64,000 nucleotides of DNA from Gemmatimonadaceae bacterium (GTDB lineage Bacteria > Gemmatimonadota > Gemmatimonadetes > Gemmatimonadales > Gemmatimonadaceae): positions 224,581 through 288,580 of the forward strand of contig JAICWO010000006.1 in NCBI GenBank assembly GCA_025934775.1, written 5' to 3'. The position numbers and the translations under genes are program-made. This document shows, one piece after another, positions 17,140 through 25,233 of the stretch. Within the stretch, counting starts at the first letter, position 1; each line of letters begins with the position of its first letter. The notes beneath the pieces are model-generated. The model was not told the DNA's origin and ran no database searches. It saw only the letters and a program-made list of their open reading frames with translations.

Positions 17140-17631
17140 TCAGCGCGCGCGCTTTCCGCGCGCCGGCGCCGAGGCCATGAAGTGATAGATGCGCGGCACT
17201 TTGCACCCGGCGAGCTGCGCCGGCTCGAACGTCCACTTGCCGATCACGGTCTTGACGTTGGCGGCGAGCCACGGGCTCGACGTCGTTACGACCTTGAATG
17301 TCGACATATCGGCCTTGCCAAGCGTGTCGATGAGCACATCGACTTTCACATCGGCGCTGCCGTCCTTGCGGAGCGCGCTGCGCGGCGGATGCTGGAGTGG
17401 CGCCGGCTTCGTGGCCAGCGGCGACGGAACGCGATCGACGGCCAGGTCGGGCTTGTCGAGCGCACGGCGCATCGCCTCGGCGCAGTCGCCCGGCGCGATC
17501 GCCTGATCGGGCGGTGCAACGCGGACGTTGGCGGTCTGCATCTCGATCGCCGGTTCGGGATCGGGCTGTGGAGCGGGCGGCTTGCCGCAGGCGGCGACGA
17601 CGATGGCGACGGGAAGAACGCGACGGAGCAT
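17140..17631 (-). CDS. Lipoprotein with TonB C-terminal-like domain
   Basis: The protein has 163 residues with a lipoprotein signal (VAIVVAACG, lipid on the Cys near residue 15). A Pro-rich spacer precedes a TonB C-terminal-like domain (about 85-155) with SADVKVDVLIDTLGKADMSTFKVV and KTVIGKWTFEPAQLAGCKVPRIYHF. It lacks a membrane-spanning energy-coupling anchor, so it is more likely a periplasmic lipoprotein that reuses the TonB fold than a true TonB. Its role is unknown. Confidence 0.7.
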   Translation of the reverse strand: MLRRVLPVAIVVAACGKPPAPQPDPEPAIEMQTANVRVAPPDQAIAPGDCAEAMRRALDKPDLAVDRVPSPLATKPAPLQHPPRSALRKDGSADVKVDVLIDTLGKADMSTFKVVTTSSPWLAANVKTVIGKWTFEPAQLAGCKVPRIYHFMASAPARGKRAR

Positions 17632-17655
17632 GGGGGCGGGGCGGGGTGGGCGATG

Positions 17656-18306
17656 CTATACCCGTGAGGACGGGCAAAGATCGTTCAGGAAACATACCTC
17701 ACACTTCGGTCGCCGTGCCTCACAGATCGTGCGCCCATGCTCGATGAGCAAGTGCGAAAGCATCGTCCAATGCTCGCGGGGAAAGAGCGCGATGAGGTCC
17801 CGCTCGATCTTGACGGGATCCTCATTGCGCGTGAGACCGAGCCGTTGTGTGACGCGGCTCACGTGCGTGTCGACGACGACGCCTTCGTTGGTATCGAATG
17901 CGTTCCCGAGAATCACGTTCGCCGTCTTCCGTCCGACGCCGGGCAGTTGGACGAGCGCGTCCATCTCGCGCGGCACCTGTCCCCCGTGCCGGGCGACGAT
18001 TCCGGCGGCCATGCCGATCAGGCTCTTCGCCTTGTTGCGGTAGAAGCCCGTCGATTTGATCAATGCCTCGAGCTCTTCGGGGTCGGCGTCGGCGAGCGAC
18101 CGCGGCGTCGGATATCGCTCGAAGAGCGCCGGCGTCACCATGTTCACGCGCTTGTCGGTGCACTGCGCGCTCAGGATGGTCGCGATCAGCAGCTGAAACG
18201 GCGTCGCGAAGTCGAGCGCGCAGTGCGCCTTGGGATAATGCGCGATCAACCGGTCGTAGATCGTCTCGGCGTACGCGAGCTGCTTGGCTGATTTGCGGGC
18301 GGCCAT
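17656..18306 (-). CDS. nth: Endonuclease III
   Basis: The protein has about 216 residues from the ATG at 18304-18306. It has the helix-hairpin-helix [20 protein letters not shown] with the catalytic Lys. The catalytic Asp is in [17 protein letters not shown]-terminal 4Fe-4S cluster (C-x6-C-x2-C-x5-C) is in [17 protein letters not shown]. Nth removes oxidised pyrimidines from DNA and nicks the abasic site. It lies 10 bp downstream of the PolX gene, forming a base-excision-repair pair. Confidence 0.95.
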   Translation of the reverse strand: MAARKSAKQLAYAETIYDRLIAHYPKAHCALDFATPFQLLIATILSAQCTDKRVNMVTPALFERYPTPRSLADADPEELEALIKSTGFYRNKAKSLIGMAAGIVARHGGQVPREMDALVQLPGVGRKTANVILGNAFDTNEGVVVDTHVSRVTQRLGLTRNEDPVKIERDLIALFPREHWTMLSHLLIEHGRTICEARRPKCEVCFLNDLCPSSRV

Positions 18307-18315
18307 GTGCAATTT

Positions 18316-20043
18316 TTAATGAGTATTCCGGCGCGCCCGGGCGAACGCGAGCACGGCGTCGGCGGAGCGGGCGTTGAGGACGTCCGCGGCGGTGAGCCAT
18401 CCCTTGCGCGCCGCGCCGACGCCGAACTCCACGTTATCGAGTCCGGTCGTCGAATGCGCGTCCGGGCCGATCGCGATCGTCACGCCGAGCGCCTTGGCGC
18501 GCCGCAGGTGCCGCCAGTCCAGGTCGAGACGATGCGGATCCGCGTTGAGCTCCAGCGCCACGCGCCGCTCGCCCGCTTTCTCGAGCACGGCCTCGACATC
18601 GAGCGCGTACGGCGGCCGATTGAGCAGCAGCCGGCCGGTCGGATGCGCGAGAATGGTGAGCCGCGGGTCGTCGAGCGCGCGAAGCACGCGCGCCGTCATC
18701 GTCGCTTCGTCCATTGCGAAGCGAGAATGGATCGAGCCCACGACGAAATCGAATCGATCGAGGAGCTCGTCGTCATAGTCGAGCCGGCCGTCGGCGAGGA
18801 TGTCCGCTTCGATGCCCTTGAGAATCCGGATGCCCGACAGCGTTTCGTTCAGTGCATCGATCTCGTCGTGCTGTTCGCGGACGCGCTCAACCGAGAGGCC
18901 GCCGGCGTAGAATGCGGCCTGTGAGTGATCGGTGATGCCGATGTAGCTCCACCCGCGGGCCTGCGCGGCGCGCGCCATCTCCGCCACGGTCGCTTTGCCG
19001 TCCGAATACACCGTGTGGCAGTGCAGCACGCCGCGAATGTCGTCGTCGTCGATCAGGTGCGGCAGCAGGCCGTGCTCCGCCGCGTCGATCTCCCCTTCGC
19101 CTTCGCGCAGCTCGGGCGGAACGACGGCGATTCCGGCGCGCGCATACACGTCCGCCTCCTCGGCGACGGAAATCGGCACGCCGCCCCGCGTGAGCGCGTC
19201 GCCGTCGAGCACGTAGCCGGCGTGCTCCAACACCGCCGTCATGCCGCGCACGTGCTCGACGCTGCCCGTCCCGCGCCAGAGCGCGACGCCGAACCGATCC
19301 GCGGTCGTGCATCGGAGATCGAGGCGCGCGCCGTCGACGAAACGGATCGAGACCTCCGCACCCGCGCCTTCGCTCGCGCGAACGCCGGCGAGGCGGCTGA
19401 ACGATTGGGCGACCGCAACCGGATCCGCCGCGCACGACGCCACGATGACCACGTTCCCGGCCACTTCCATCTTTCGCCGCAGCGCGCCGGCGATCGCGGC
19501 GCGCGCGACCTCCGGATGCGACTCGACCGCGGCGAGGAGTTGGCGCGCCTCGATCATCGCGTGATGGTAGAGCCGGAGATCGCCCTCCTCGCGCGCTCGC
19601 GCGATCCCGTCGAGGATCTTCTTCGCCGTCTTGGGGCCGAGCTTGGGGATCGTGGCCAGCCGTCCGTCGCGGGCGGCCTGCTCCAGCTCTTCGACGGTTT
19701 GAATATTCAAGTTCTCGAATACCTGATGGATGCGCGCCGGGGTCATGCCCGGAATGCGCAGCATCTCGACGAGCCCTTCGGGGGTCGACTCGCGGAGCTG
19801 CTCCAGGTACCGCGACTCGCCCGTCTCGACCAGGTCGCGCACCACGGCGAGCGTCGCCGGACCGAGGCCGCGGACGGCCGCGAGCTCGCCCGACGCGTAG
19901 AGCGGCGCGAGATCCTCGGCGCCGAGCGCACGCAGCGCGCGCGCCGCGCCGTCGTAGGCGCGGCACTTGAAGCTGTTCTCCCCCTTCAGCTCGAGGTACG
20001 CGGCGATGCGTGACAGCACGTGCGCCGCGGTGCGCGAATCCAT
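18316..20043 (-). CDS. polX: DNA polymerase/3'-5' exonuclease PolX family, degenerate polymerase site
   Basis: The protein has 575 residues in the bacterial PolX layout. The N-terminal 8-kDa and helix-hairpin-helix part (AVRGLGPATLAVVRDL, TIPKLGPKTAKKILDGI) covers residues 1-150. The palm domain is at about 175-320. A C-terminal PHP exonuclease domain starts GVLHCHTVYSDGKATVAEMA and contains YIGITDHS. The palm motif that normally reads G-D-x-D carries no aspartate here: it is EVAGNVVIVAS after ALRRKM. A third Asp (ARLDLRC) remains. Gap-filling activity is therefore doubtful, while the PHP metal site looks intact. It is upstream of, and close to, nth. Confidence 0.9.
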   Translation of the reverse strand: MDSRTAAHVLSRIAAYLELKGENSFKCRAYDGAARALRALGAEDLAPLYASGELAAVRGLGPATLAVVRDLVETGESRYLEQLRESTPEGLVEMLRIPGMTPARIHQVFENLNIQTVEELEQAARDGRLATIPKLGPKTAKKILDGIARAREEGDLRLYHHAMIEARQLLAAVESHPEVARAAIAGALRRKMEVAGNVVIVASCAADPVAVAQSFSRLAGVRASEGAGAEVSIRFVDGARLDLRCTTADRFGVALWRGTGSVEHVRGMTAVLEHAGYVLDGDALTRGGVPISVAEEADVYARAGIAVVPPELREGEGEIDAAEHGLLPHLIDDDDIRGVLHCHTVYSDGKATVAEMARAAQARGWSYIGITDHSQAAFYAGGLSVERVREQHDEIDALNETLSGIRILKGIEADILADGRLDYDDELLDRFDFVVGSIHSRFAMDEATMTARVLRALDDPRLTILAHPTGRLLLNRPPYALDVEAVLEKAGERRVALELNADPHRLDLDWRHLRRAKALGVTIAIGPDAHSTTGLDNVEFGVGAARKGWLTAADVLNARSADAVLAFARARRNTH

Positions 20044-20070
20044 CGTGAACGGCCGGCCGAGAATCGAGAG

Positions 20071-20526
20071 CTACTCTTCCACGCCAGCGCTGTGCCGGAG
20101 CCGGTCCACGCATTCGTGGAGCTGCTTCTCGGTGAGATCGATCTCCTGATTCGCGCCGTCTTCGTCGAGAAGGCCGTCGCGCATCGAGATCGCGATCTGA
20201 TTGAGGTATCGGACCTTCGTGAGGATGTCGTCCGTGACGCGGCGCAGCCTGATGAACCGCCGCTTCTCGGCGAGCGCGCGCCGGTGGCGGAGCTCGAGCT
20301 CGCCGGACGAGAGCCGCTTCGCGAGCGCGAGCACCTCGTCGCGCGAGCGCCCCGGAATCGCGGCGCGATCGGGGAGACCCGCATCATCCCAATCCTCTTC
20401 CGCGAACCAGAGCCGGCCAACGTATTCGATGCCGTCGAACGCGACGCGGCATGAGACCGTGTACCGGCGTCCCAGATGCTCGATCGTCGCGATGTATGGC
20501 TGCGTCGAAGATTCTGAAAACGGCAT
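20071..20526 (-). CDS. Conserved-looking hypothetical protein
   Basis: This 151-residue soluble protein has no signal peptide. The first ~60 residues are beta-rich (ATIEHLGRRYTVSCRVAFDG, VGRLWFAEEDWDD). A charged helical part follows (VLALAKRLSSGELELRHRRALAEKRRF and ILTKVRYLNQIAISMRDG). I do not recognise a family. It lies 27 bp upstream of polX on the same strand and may be co-transcribed with the repair pair. Confidence 0.6.
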   Translation of the reverse strand: MPFSESSTQPYIATIEHLGRRYTVSCRVAFDGIEYVGRLWFAEEDWDDAGLPDRAAIPGRSRDEVLALAKRLSSGELELRHRRALAEKRRFIRLRRVTDDILTKVRYLNQIAISMRDGLLDEDGANQEIDLTEKQLHECVDRLRHSAGVEE

Positions 20527-20582
20527 ATCCTGATCGATTCGGCGGAGTGGGTGAGGCCGCCGTCGCCTAAGAAACTACAAAC

Positions 20583-21461
20583 TCAGTCGGTCCGGCGCAG
20601 GAAGCCGCGAATCGCCGAGAAGAGCGCCTCCGGCCGCTCGACGTACGGCACGTGGCCGCTTCCGTCCAGGACCACGAGCTCCGCTCCCATCGCGCGGGCG
20701 GCCGCCTCGGAGGAAGCGAGCGGAATGGGATCCTGCCGCCCGTGGACGATGAGCGTGGGACAGTGCACCGAATCGAGCTCGCCGGGCGCGAGCAAGTCGT
20801 AGTCGCCGAGGCTCTCCCAGATCGACTGCTGCACGCGCCCGATGACGCGGAACGGCGTCAGGTCGTGCGCGGCACCCGGATCCGCGAAGTAGCCCGCGAC
20901 GCTCAGCTCGAACGCGCGCTGCTTGTACGCGTCCGGATCGCGCTCGCGGAGGTCCGATGCCGCGAGCGCGGCGCGAAGCTCGGCCACGCGCGCGCCGTTC
21001 TGCCGGCGCGAAAACTCCTCTTCGAACTGCCGGCGGTATTCGCGATTCACCGGCGCCGGGTCGATGAGCACCATGCGACGCGGCACGTGGCGCGTCTCGC
21101 GGTGGAATGCCCGGATCGCGTAGAGCATGCCGAGGAGCCCACCCCACGAGTAGCCGACGAGCGTGAGCGGATCCACATCCATCTCGTCGAGCACCGCGCC
21201 GAGGTCGTCGACCTGCGTGCGCCAGGTGATCGGCGCCCGATCCTCCGTCTTCGACCGCCCGCCGCCCCGCTGGTCGTAGAACAGCAGATCGTACTCGTCG
21301 CCGAGCGCGAGCATCTGCGGAAGCAGATAGTCGTGATGCGCACCGGGGCCGCCGTGGAGGAGCACGAGCTTCGGCGCGGATGCCGCGCCGTACGCGGACC
21401 AGTACAGCGGGACAGGCGTGGTGCTGGTGAAGCCGGAGGCGCGAGGGGCGGGGATGCGCAT
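20583..21461 (-). CDS. Alpha/beta hydrolase, proline iminopeptidase-like
   Basis: The protein has 292 residues from the ATG at 21459-21461. The oxyanion-hole motif is VLLHGGPGAHHDYLLPQM. The nucleophile elbow is TLVGYSWGGLLGM, with Ser as catalytic residue. The acid is in TLIVHGRQDPIPL and the catalytic His in VVLDGSGHVPYVERP. HGGPG and the cap domain resemble proline iminopeptidases (S33), but esterase activity is equally possible. The longer upstream frame runs into the palindromic repeat and was rejected as the start. Confidence 0.85.
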   Translation of the reverse strand: MRIPAPRASGFTSTTPVPLYWSAYGAASAPKLVLLHGGPGAHHDYLLPQMLALGDEYDLLFYDQRGGGRSKTEDRAPITWRTQVDDLGAVLDEMDVDPLTLVGYSWGGLLGMLYAIRAFHRETRHVPRRMVLIDPAPVNREYRRQFEEEFSRRQNGARVAELRAALAASDLRERDPDAYKQRAFELSVAGYFADPGAAHDLTPFRVIGRVQQSIWESLGDYDLLAPGELDSVHCPTLIVHGRQDPIPLASSEAAARAMGAELVVLDGSGHVPYVERPEALFSAIRGFLRRTD

Positions 21462-21502
21462 TGCAGGGAAGCTAGGCGGGACGTTGGCGGGGTGGCGAGG
21501 TG

Positions 21503-21662
21503 GAATCGCGACGCGGATACCTGAGACCAGTTTCGAGATTGAGAGACTCGAGACTCGAGATGCGAGTGAGATTGTGAATCGCGAGCTTATACCGTCTGAC
21601 TCGCGTCTCGGTTCTCGAAACTCGTGTCTCGGAACTGATCTCGATTGGCGATGTCGCGATCC
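21503..21662. repeat. Long imperfect palindrome, copy B of a dispersed family
   Basis: This ~160-bp element sits between two minus-strand genes, upstream of the hydrolase start. Its left arm (from 21503) and right arm (ending 21662) are imperfect reverse complements, ending in ATCGCGAC (21505-21512) and GTCGCGAT (21653-21660). It shares ACCTGAGACCAGTT (21519-21532) and the CGAGACTCGAG-type arm content with copy A at 309-462. Confidence 0.7.
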
Positions 21663-21702
21663 CGATGGAGCATGGTGAACCATCCTGACGCTGCCCGCGC
21701 CG

Positions 21703-22599
21703 TCACCCGAACTGTGCCGCAATCCTCGCTGTCTCGGCGTGCGCCCGCACCGTGTTCTCGATCGGCTCCCCATACCCGCCCGCGATCGTCACCGCGACCG
21801 GAATCCCGACTTCGCGACACTGCTCGATCACGAGGCGATCGCGGCGCGCGAGGCCGGCGAATGTGAGCGAGAGCCGGCCGAGGCGGTCGGATTCGTGCGG
21901 GTCGGCGCCCGCGAGATAGATCACGAGGTCCGCGCGCGCGGCGGCGAGTGTGCGCGGAAGATTCTCGCGCAGTCGCTCGAGGTAGGCGTCGTCGTCCGTG
22001 CCGTCGTCGAGCTCGACGTCGAGCGAGCCGGGCACGTTGTGAAACGGATAATTTCGGCCGCCGTGCATGCTGAACGTGTACACGCGCTCGTCGCCGGCGA
22101 AGATCGCGTGGGTGCCGTTCCCCTGATGCACGTCGAGATCGATCACCGCGGCGCGAGCAATGAGGCCGTCGCGCTGGAGCGCACGGATCGCGATTGCGGC
22201 ATCGTTGAACACGCAGAACCCTTCACCGTGCGAAGGAAAGGCGTGGTGCGTGCCGCCCGCGAGGTTCATCGCGATGCCGTGCACGAGCGCCGCGCGCGCC
22301 GCCTCGACCGTGCCGCCCGCCGAGCGGTACGACCGCTCGACCAGTGCCTCCGACCACGGGAAGCCGAGCCGGCGTGCTTCGTCGCGCGCCAGCGTGCCGT
22401 TCGTGAAGCGGTCGACGTAATCCGCCGTGTGCACGAGTAGGAGGTCGTCGCGCGTGATCCGCGCCGGCTCGTGCACGAGCTCGCGCGGCGCGATCCCGTC
22501 CGCGATCACCCGCTCGCGCAGGAGCGCGTACTTCTCGATCGGGAACCGGTGCCCCCCGGGGAGCGGAAACGTGTATCGTGCGCTCGACCAGAGGTGCAT
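21703..22599 (-). CDS. Histone deacetylase-family (acetylpolyamine amidohydrolase/AcuC-like) protein
   Basis: This 298-residue enzyme has the arginase/deacetylase fold. The catalytic His pair is in NLAGGTHHAFPSHGEGFCVFND. Zinc ligands are in VIDLDVHQGNGT (Asp and His) and in YLAGADPHESDRLGRL (Asp). An active-site Gly/Tyr-containing loop is in IAGGYGEP. Bacterial members remove acetyl groups from proteins, polyamines or other small molecules. Catalytic residues look complete. The natural substrate is not evident from context. Confidence 0.88.
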   Translation of the reverse strand: MHLWSSARYTFPLPGGHRFPIEKYALLRERVIADGIAPRELVHEPARITRDDLLLVHTADYVDRFTNGTLARDEARRLGFPWSEALVERSYRSAGGTVEAARAALVHGIAMNLAGGTHHAFPSHGEGFCVFNDAAIAIRALQRDGLIARAAVIDLDVHQGNGTHAIFAGDERVYTFSMHGGRNYPFHNVPGSLDVELDDGTDDDAYLERLRENLPRTLAAARADLVIYLAGADPHESDRLGRLSLTFAGLARRDRLVIEQCREVGIPVAVTIAGGYGEPIENTVRAHAETARIAAQFG

Positions 22600-22624
22600 C
22601 GGAAGGGGCTGGCGGCTACGGGTC

Positions 22625-22647
22625 AGGGGCTCGGATCACGAGCCCCT
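22625..22647. terminator. Small hairpin between the M42 peptidase and deacetylase genes
   Basis: Nine-bp arms (AGGGGCTCG at 22625-22633 and its complement at 22639-22647) lie in the 67-bp spacer downstream of the M42 stop. There is no T run on the minus strand, so it may be a weak terminator or a processing site. Confidence 0.45.
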
Positions 22648-22666
22648 AATACGCAAACGCCAACAG

Positions 22667-23737
22667 CTATCTCGCCGTGAAATCCGTCTTGCCGCTCACC
22701 TCGCGGCAGACTTCGGCGAGCAACGTCGACGTGCGGTCGACGTCGTCGAGGCTCACGAGCTCGTTCGGCGAGTGCATGTAGCGATTCGGGATCGAGACGA
22801 GCCCCGTCGCCACACCCTCGCGGGCGATGTGGATCGCGTCGGCGTTCGTCGCGGTGTCGCGGCCGACGGCGTGCAGCGAGTACTTGATCCCCTGCCGCTC
22901 CGCCGTGCCGCGCAGGAGCTCGAACACGATCGGAGAGATCACTGCGCCGCGGCTGAGCACCGGTCCATTGCCGACGCGATGATCGCCGATCTCTTTCTTT
23001 TCCATGTTGGGATGGTCGGTCGCGAACGTCACGTCGACGACGATCGCCATTTGCGGATTGATGCAATTCGTGCAAACGAGCGCGCCGCCGCCGTGCCAGG
23101 CGATCTCTTCCTGCGTCGTCGCGGCGGCAACGACCCGCGCGTGACCAGGGTTCTGCGCGTAGCGTCGCAGCGCCTCGAGCACGACAAAGGCGCCGATGCG
23201 ATCGTCCACCGAGCGCGACACAATCCGATTGTTCGGAAAGTCGATCGTCTTCGAGTCGATCACTCCGGGATCGCCGATGCTCAGCCGTCCCTCGGCTTCC
23301 GCGCGGCTCGTGGCGCCGATGTCCACCCACAGGTCGGTCATCTTCGACGCGTTGTCGCGATCGGCCGCCTTCATGAGGTGAATCGGCTTCTTGCCGACGA
23401 CGCCGAGCACGTCACCGCCGCGTCCGAGAAATCGAATGCGTTGTCCGACGAGCACCTGCGGATCCCAACCGCCGATCGGGCCGGGATACACATAGCCATC
23501 ATCGTCGATGTACTGCACGATCAAGCCGATCTCGTCGATGTGGCCGTCGAGCATGATCGTCGGCGAACCGCCGGGATTGATCTCCGCCATGCTGTTGCCG
23601 GCGACGTCGGTCGTGACGCGCTCGGCGAAGGTGGACGCTTCCTCGCGCCACACGCGCGCGGCGGGGCCCTCGAATCCGGACGGAGCGGGCGTATCGAGCA
23701 GCCGCTTCAGGAACGCGAGCGATGACGGACTGAGCAT
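22667..23737 (-). CDS. M42-family aminopeptidase
   Basis: The 356-residue sequence matches the M42 glutamyl/leucyl aminopeptidase family. Its metal sites are MLDGHIDEIGLIV (His-Asp), SVDDRIGAFVVLEAL (bridging Asp), TTQEEIAWHGG (catalytic and metal Glu) and VVDVTFATDHP. A C-terminal His is in SIPNRYMHSPNELVSLDDV. Members form large tetrahedral or dodecameric cytosolic particles that trim peptides. The gene probably forms an operon with the downstream deacetylase-family gene. Confidence 0.92.
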   Translation of the reverse strand: MLSPSSLAFLKRLLDTPAPSGFEGPAARVWREEASTFAERVTTDVAGNSMAEINPGGSPTIMLDGHIDEIGLIVQYIDDDGYVYPGPIGGWDPQVLVGQRIRFLGRGGDVLGVVGKKPIHLMKAADRDNASKMTDLWVDIGATSRAEAEGRLSIGDPGVIDSKTIDFPNNRIVSRSVDDRIGAFVVLEALRRYAQNPGHARVVAAATTQEEIAWHGGGALVCTNCINPQMAIVVDVTFATDHPNMEKKEIGDHRVGNGPVLSRGAVISPIVFELLRGTAERQGIKYSLHAVGRDTATNADAIHIAREGVATGLVSIPNRYMHSPNELVSLDDVDRTSTLLAEVCREVSGKTDFTAR

Positions 23738-23824
23738 TTCAATGATGAACGGGTCAATACGAACCGCGATTCAGGAAATGCTAGTCCGAACCATTGGGCG
23801 ACGGAAGGTGCGTGGCCGCCGGCA

Positions 23825-24274
23825 CTACTCCGACTTGCGAATCGGAAACGCGAGAAAGCTGATGCCGAGGAGGATGAGACCGGCCACGTACCAGCGGACG
23901 TCCTCCGTGACCCCGTAGTAGAGAATTCCAAACCAGGCCAGCATCTGGCCAAACAGCCATCCGTGGAGGCTGTCGGGAATTCCGGTCGAGCTCCGCCGCC
24001 GCCGCGTCCACCGGCTGTTGTAGAACCGTAGATCGAGCATCTGCACGAGCGCGTAGAGCCACGTGAGCACGCCCAACCCGCGCAGCTTGTGGACGAGCGC
24101 CGGGTCGGCCGCCCGCATTGCGCTCAGCGTGTGGAACACGTACACGCAGAGCCCCAGGAACAGCGAAAGAGCGAGCAGGATCGCGCGTACGCGGGTCAGA
24201 CGCTCCGGTGTGAGCCAGCGGAGTCTTGCGTCGACGTGGGCGGCGGGCCCGAGGCCAGCGACCGGTGGCACCAT
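23825..24274 (-). CDS. Hypothetical membrane protein
   Basis: This 149-residue protein has three likely TMs: AILLALSLFLGLCVYVFHTL, WLFGQMLAWFGILYYGV and WYVAGLILLGISFLAF. A helical segment lies between the first and second (GVLTWLYALVQMLDLRFYN). The polar loop RWTRRRRSSTG is probably cytosolic. I do not recognise a family. Confidence 0.65.
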   Translation of the reverse strand: MVPPVAGLGPAAHVDARLRWLTPERLTRVRAILLALSLFLGLCVYVFHTLSAMRAADPALVHKLRGLGVLTWLYALVQMLDLRFYNSRWTRRRRSSTGIPDSLHGWLFGQMLAWFGILYYGVTEDVRWYVAGLILLGISFLAFPIRKSE

Positions 24275-24398
24275 ACAGCCTCACATACGCGGAGGACCTC
24301 GGCGCGAGCGACGCAGCGACTGCGCTGGTAGACGGGCCGCGGTGAAATATACGTCGCGGTCAGCACGCATGCCCCAGCGGGCGCCATGCGCTCCCGAC

Positions 24399-25178
24399 TC
24401 AGTTGCCGGGCAGCCGCGTCCAGATCAGCACGAGTCCACAGATCGTGTTGCCGCGCGACCTGTTGTACTCGGGCGGCAGTCCCGCCGGGCCCGAGTACAG
24501 CTCGATGCCTTCCACGTCCGCGGGATCGATGTCGTCGATGTTGAAGCCGGTGATCATGATCCCGTCGACCCAATACTGCGGCGGACACCGTTGATGCGGA
24601 GCACCGGCGAAGTACAGCGTCGACTGGCGAGCGACACCGGGCACGAGCACCGCACCGGGAACTTGCCGCACCATGTCACTCAGGCGGATGGGCCGGCGCT
24701 GCTCGATCTGCGCGCGCGTGATGAAATGTCCAATGCCCTGGCGGCGACGATCCTCGAACTCGGCCAGCTTGACGATCTTCGCGGCATCCGCCTGAACGAT
24801 CACGCCCTTGAGCTGCTGTGCGACAACGGTGAGTGTGACGTCGACGTCGGTGGTGTCACCCATCGGAATCTCGGCCGCAAGCACCACTGGCTCGAAGCCC
24901 AATCGCCGAAAGCGCAGGTTCGCTCGACCAGGGGTGAGCCCGGCGAGTATGAACTCGCCCGCCGTATCCGTGCGCGCGGTCGCGCTCCCGCCGACGACGG
25001 AAACTTCCACCTGTTCGATCGGCTGATGCGCGCCGTCGGTGACGGTGCCCGTCACGACGCCGGTATGCGCGATATCGGTGGTCTGGGCGTTGGCGCGCGT
25101 CGTCGCGAGCAACAGCACGACGGCCGTCGCGACGAGCGCCGATCGCAGCGTGAAACGCCGTGGAGCGAGGCGGGTCAT
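24399..25178 (-). CDS. CarboxypepD_reg plus TonB-plug domain protein without barrel
   Basis: The protein has 259 residues with a signal peptide (LVATAVVLLLATTRANAQ). A carboxypeptidase-regulatory-like beta-sandwich (about residues 40-120: GTVTDGAHQPIEQVEVSVVG, TDTAGEFILAGLTPG) is followed by a TonB-receptor plug-like domain (about 125-259: RLSDMVRQVPGAVLVPG, YWVDGIMITGFNIDDIDP, VEGIELYSGPAGLPPEY). It stops where the 22-strand barrel of a receptor would begin. The stop is clean and not obviously a frameshift. Similar plug-only proteins are frequent in Gemmatimonadota. Binding a TonB partner or a surface ligand is plausible but unproven. Confidence 0.78.
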   Translation of the reverse strand: MTRLAPRRFTLRSALVATAVVLLLATTRANAQTTDIAHTGVVTGTVTDGAHQPIEQVEVSVVGGSATARTDTAGEFILAGLTPGRANLRFRRLGFEPVVLAAEIPMGDTTDVDVTLTVVAQQLKGVIVQADAAKIVKLAEFEDRRRQGIGHFITRAQIEQRRPIRLSDMVRQVPGAVLVPGVARQSTLYFAGAPHQRCPPQYWVDGIMITGFNIDDIDPADVEGIELYSGPAGLPPEYNRSRGNTICGLVLIWTRLPGN

Positions 25179-25233
25179 AGAGCGCAATATGCAGTAGTTT
25201 CCAGCCGACCGCGTGCTTTTCTCGAGGAATCTC

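Noticed and set aside
20583..21773. 396-residue hydrolase with an N-terminal extension
   Set aside because: The extra 100 residues are translated from palindrome copy B and have no domain. The ATG at 21461 starts the hydrolase fold.
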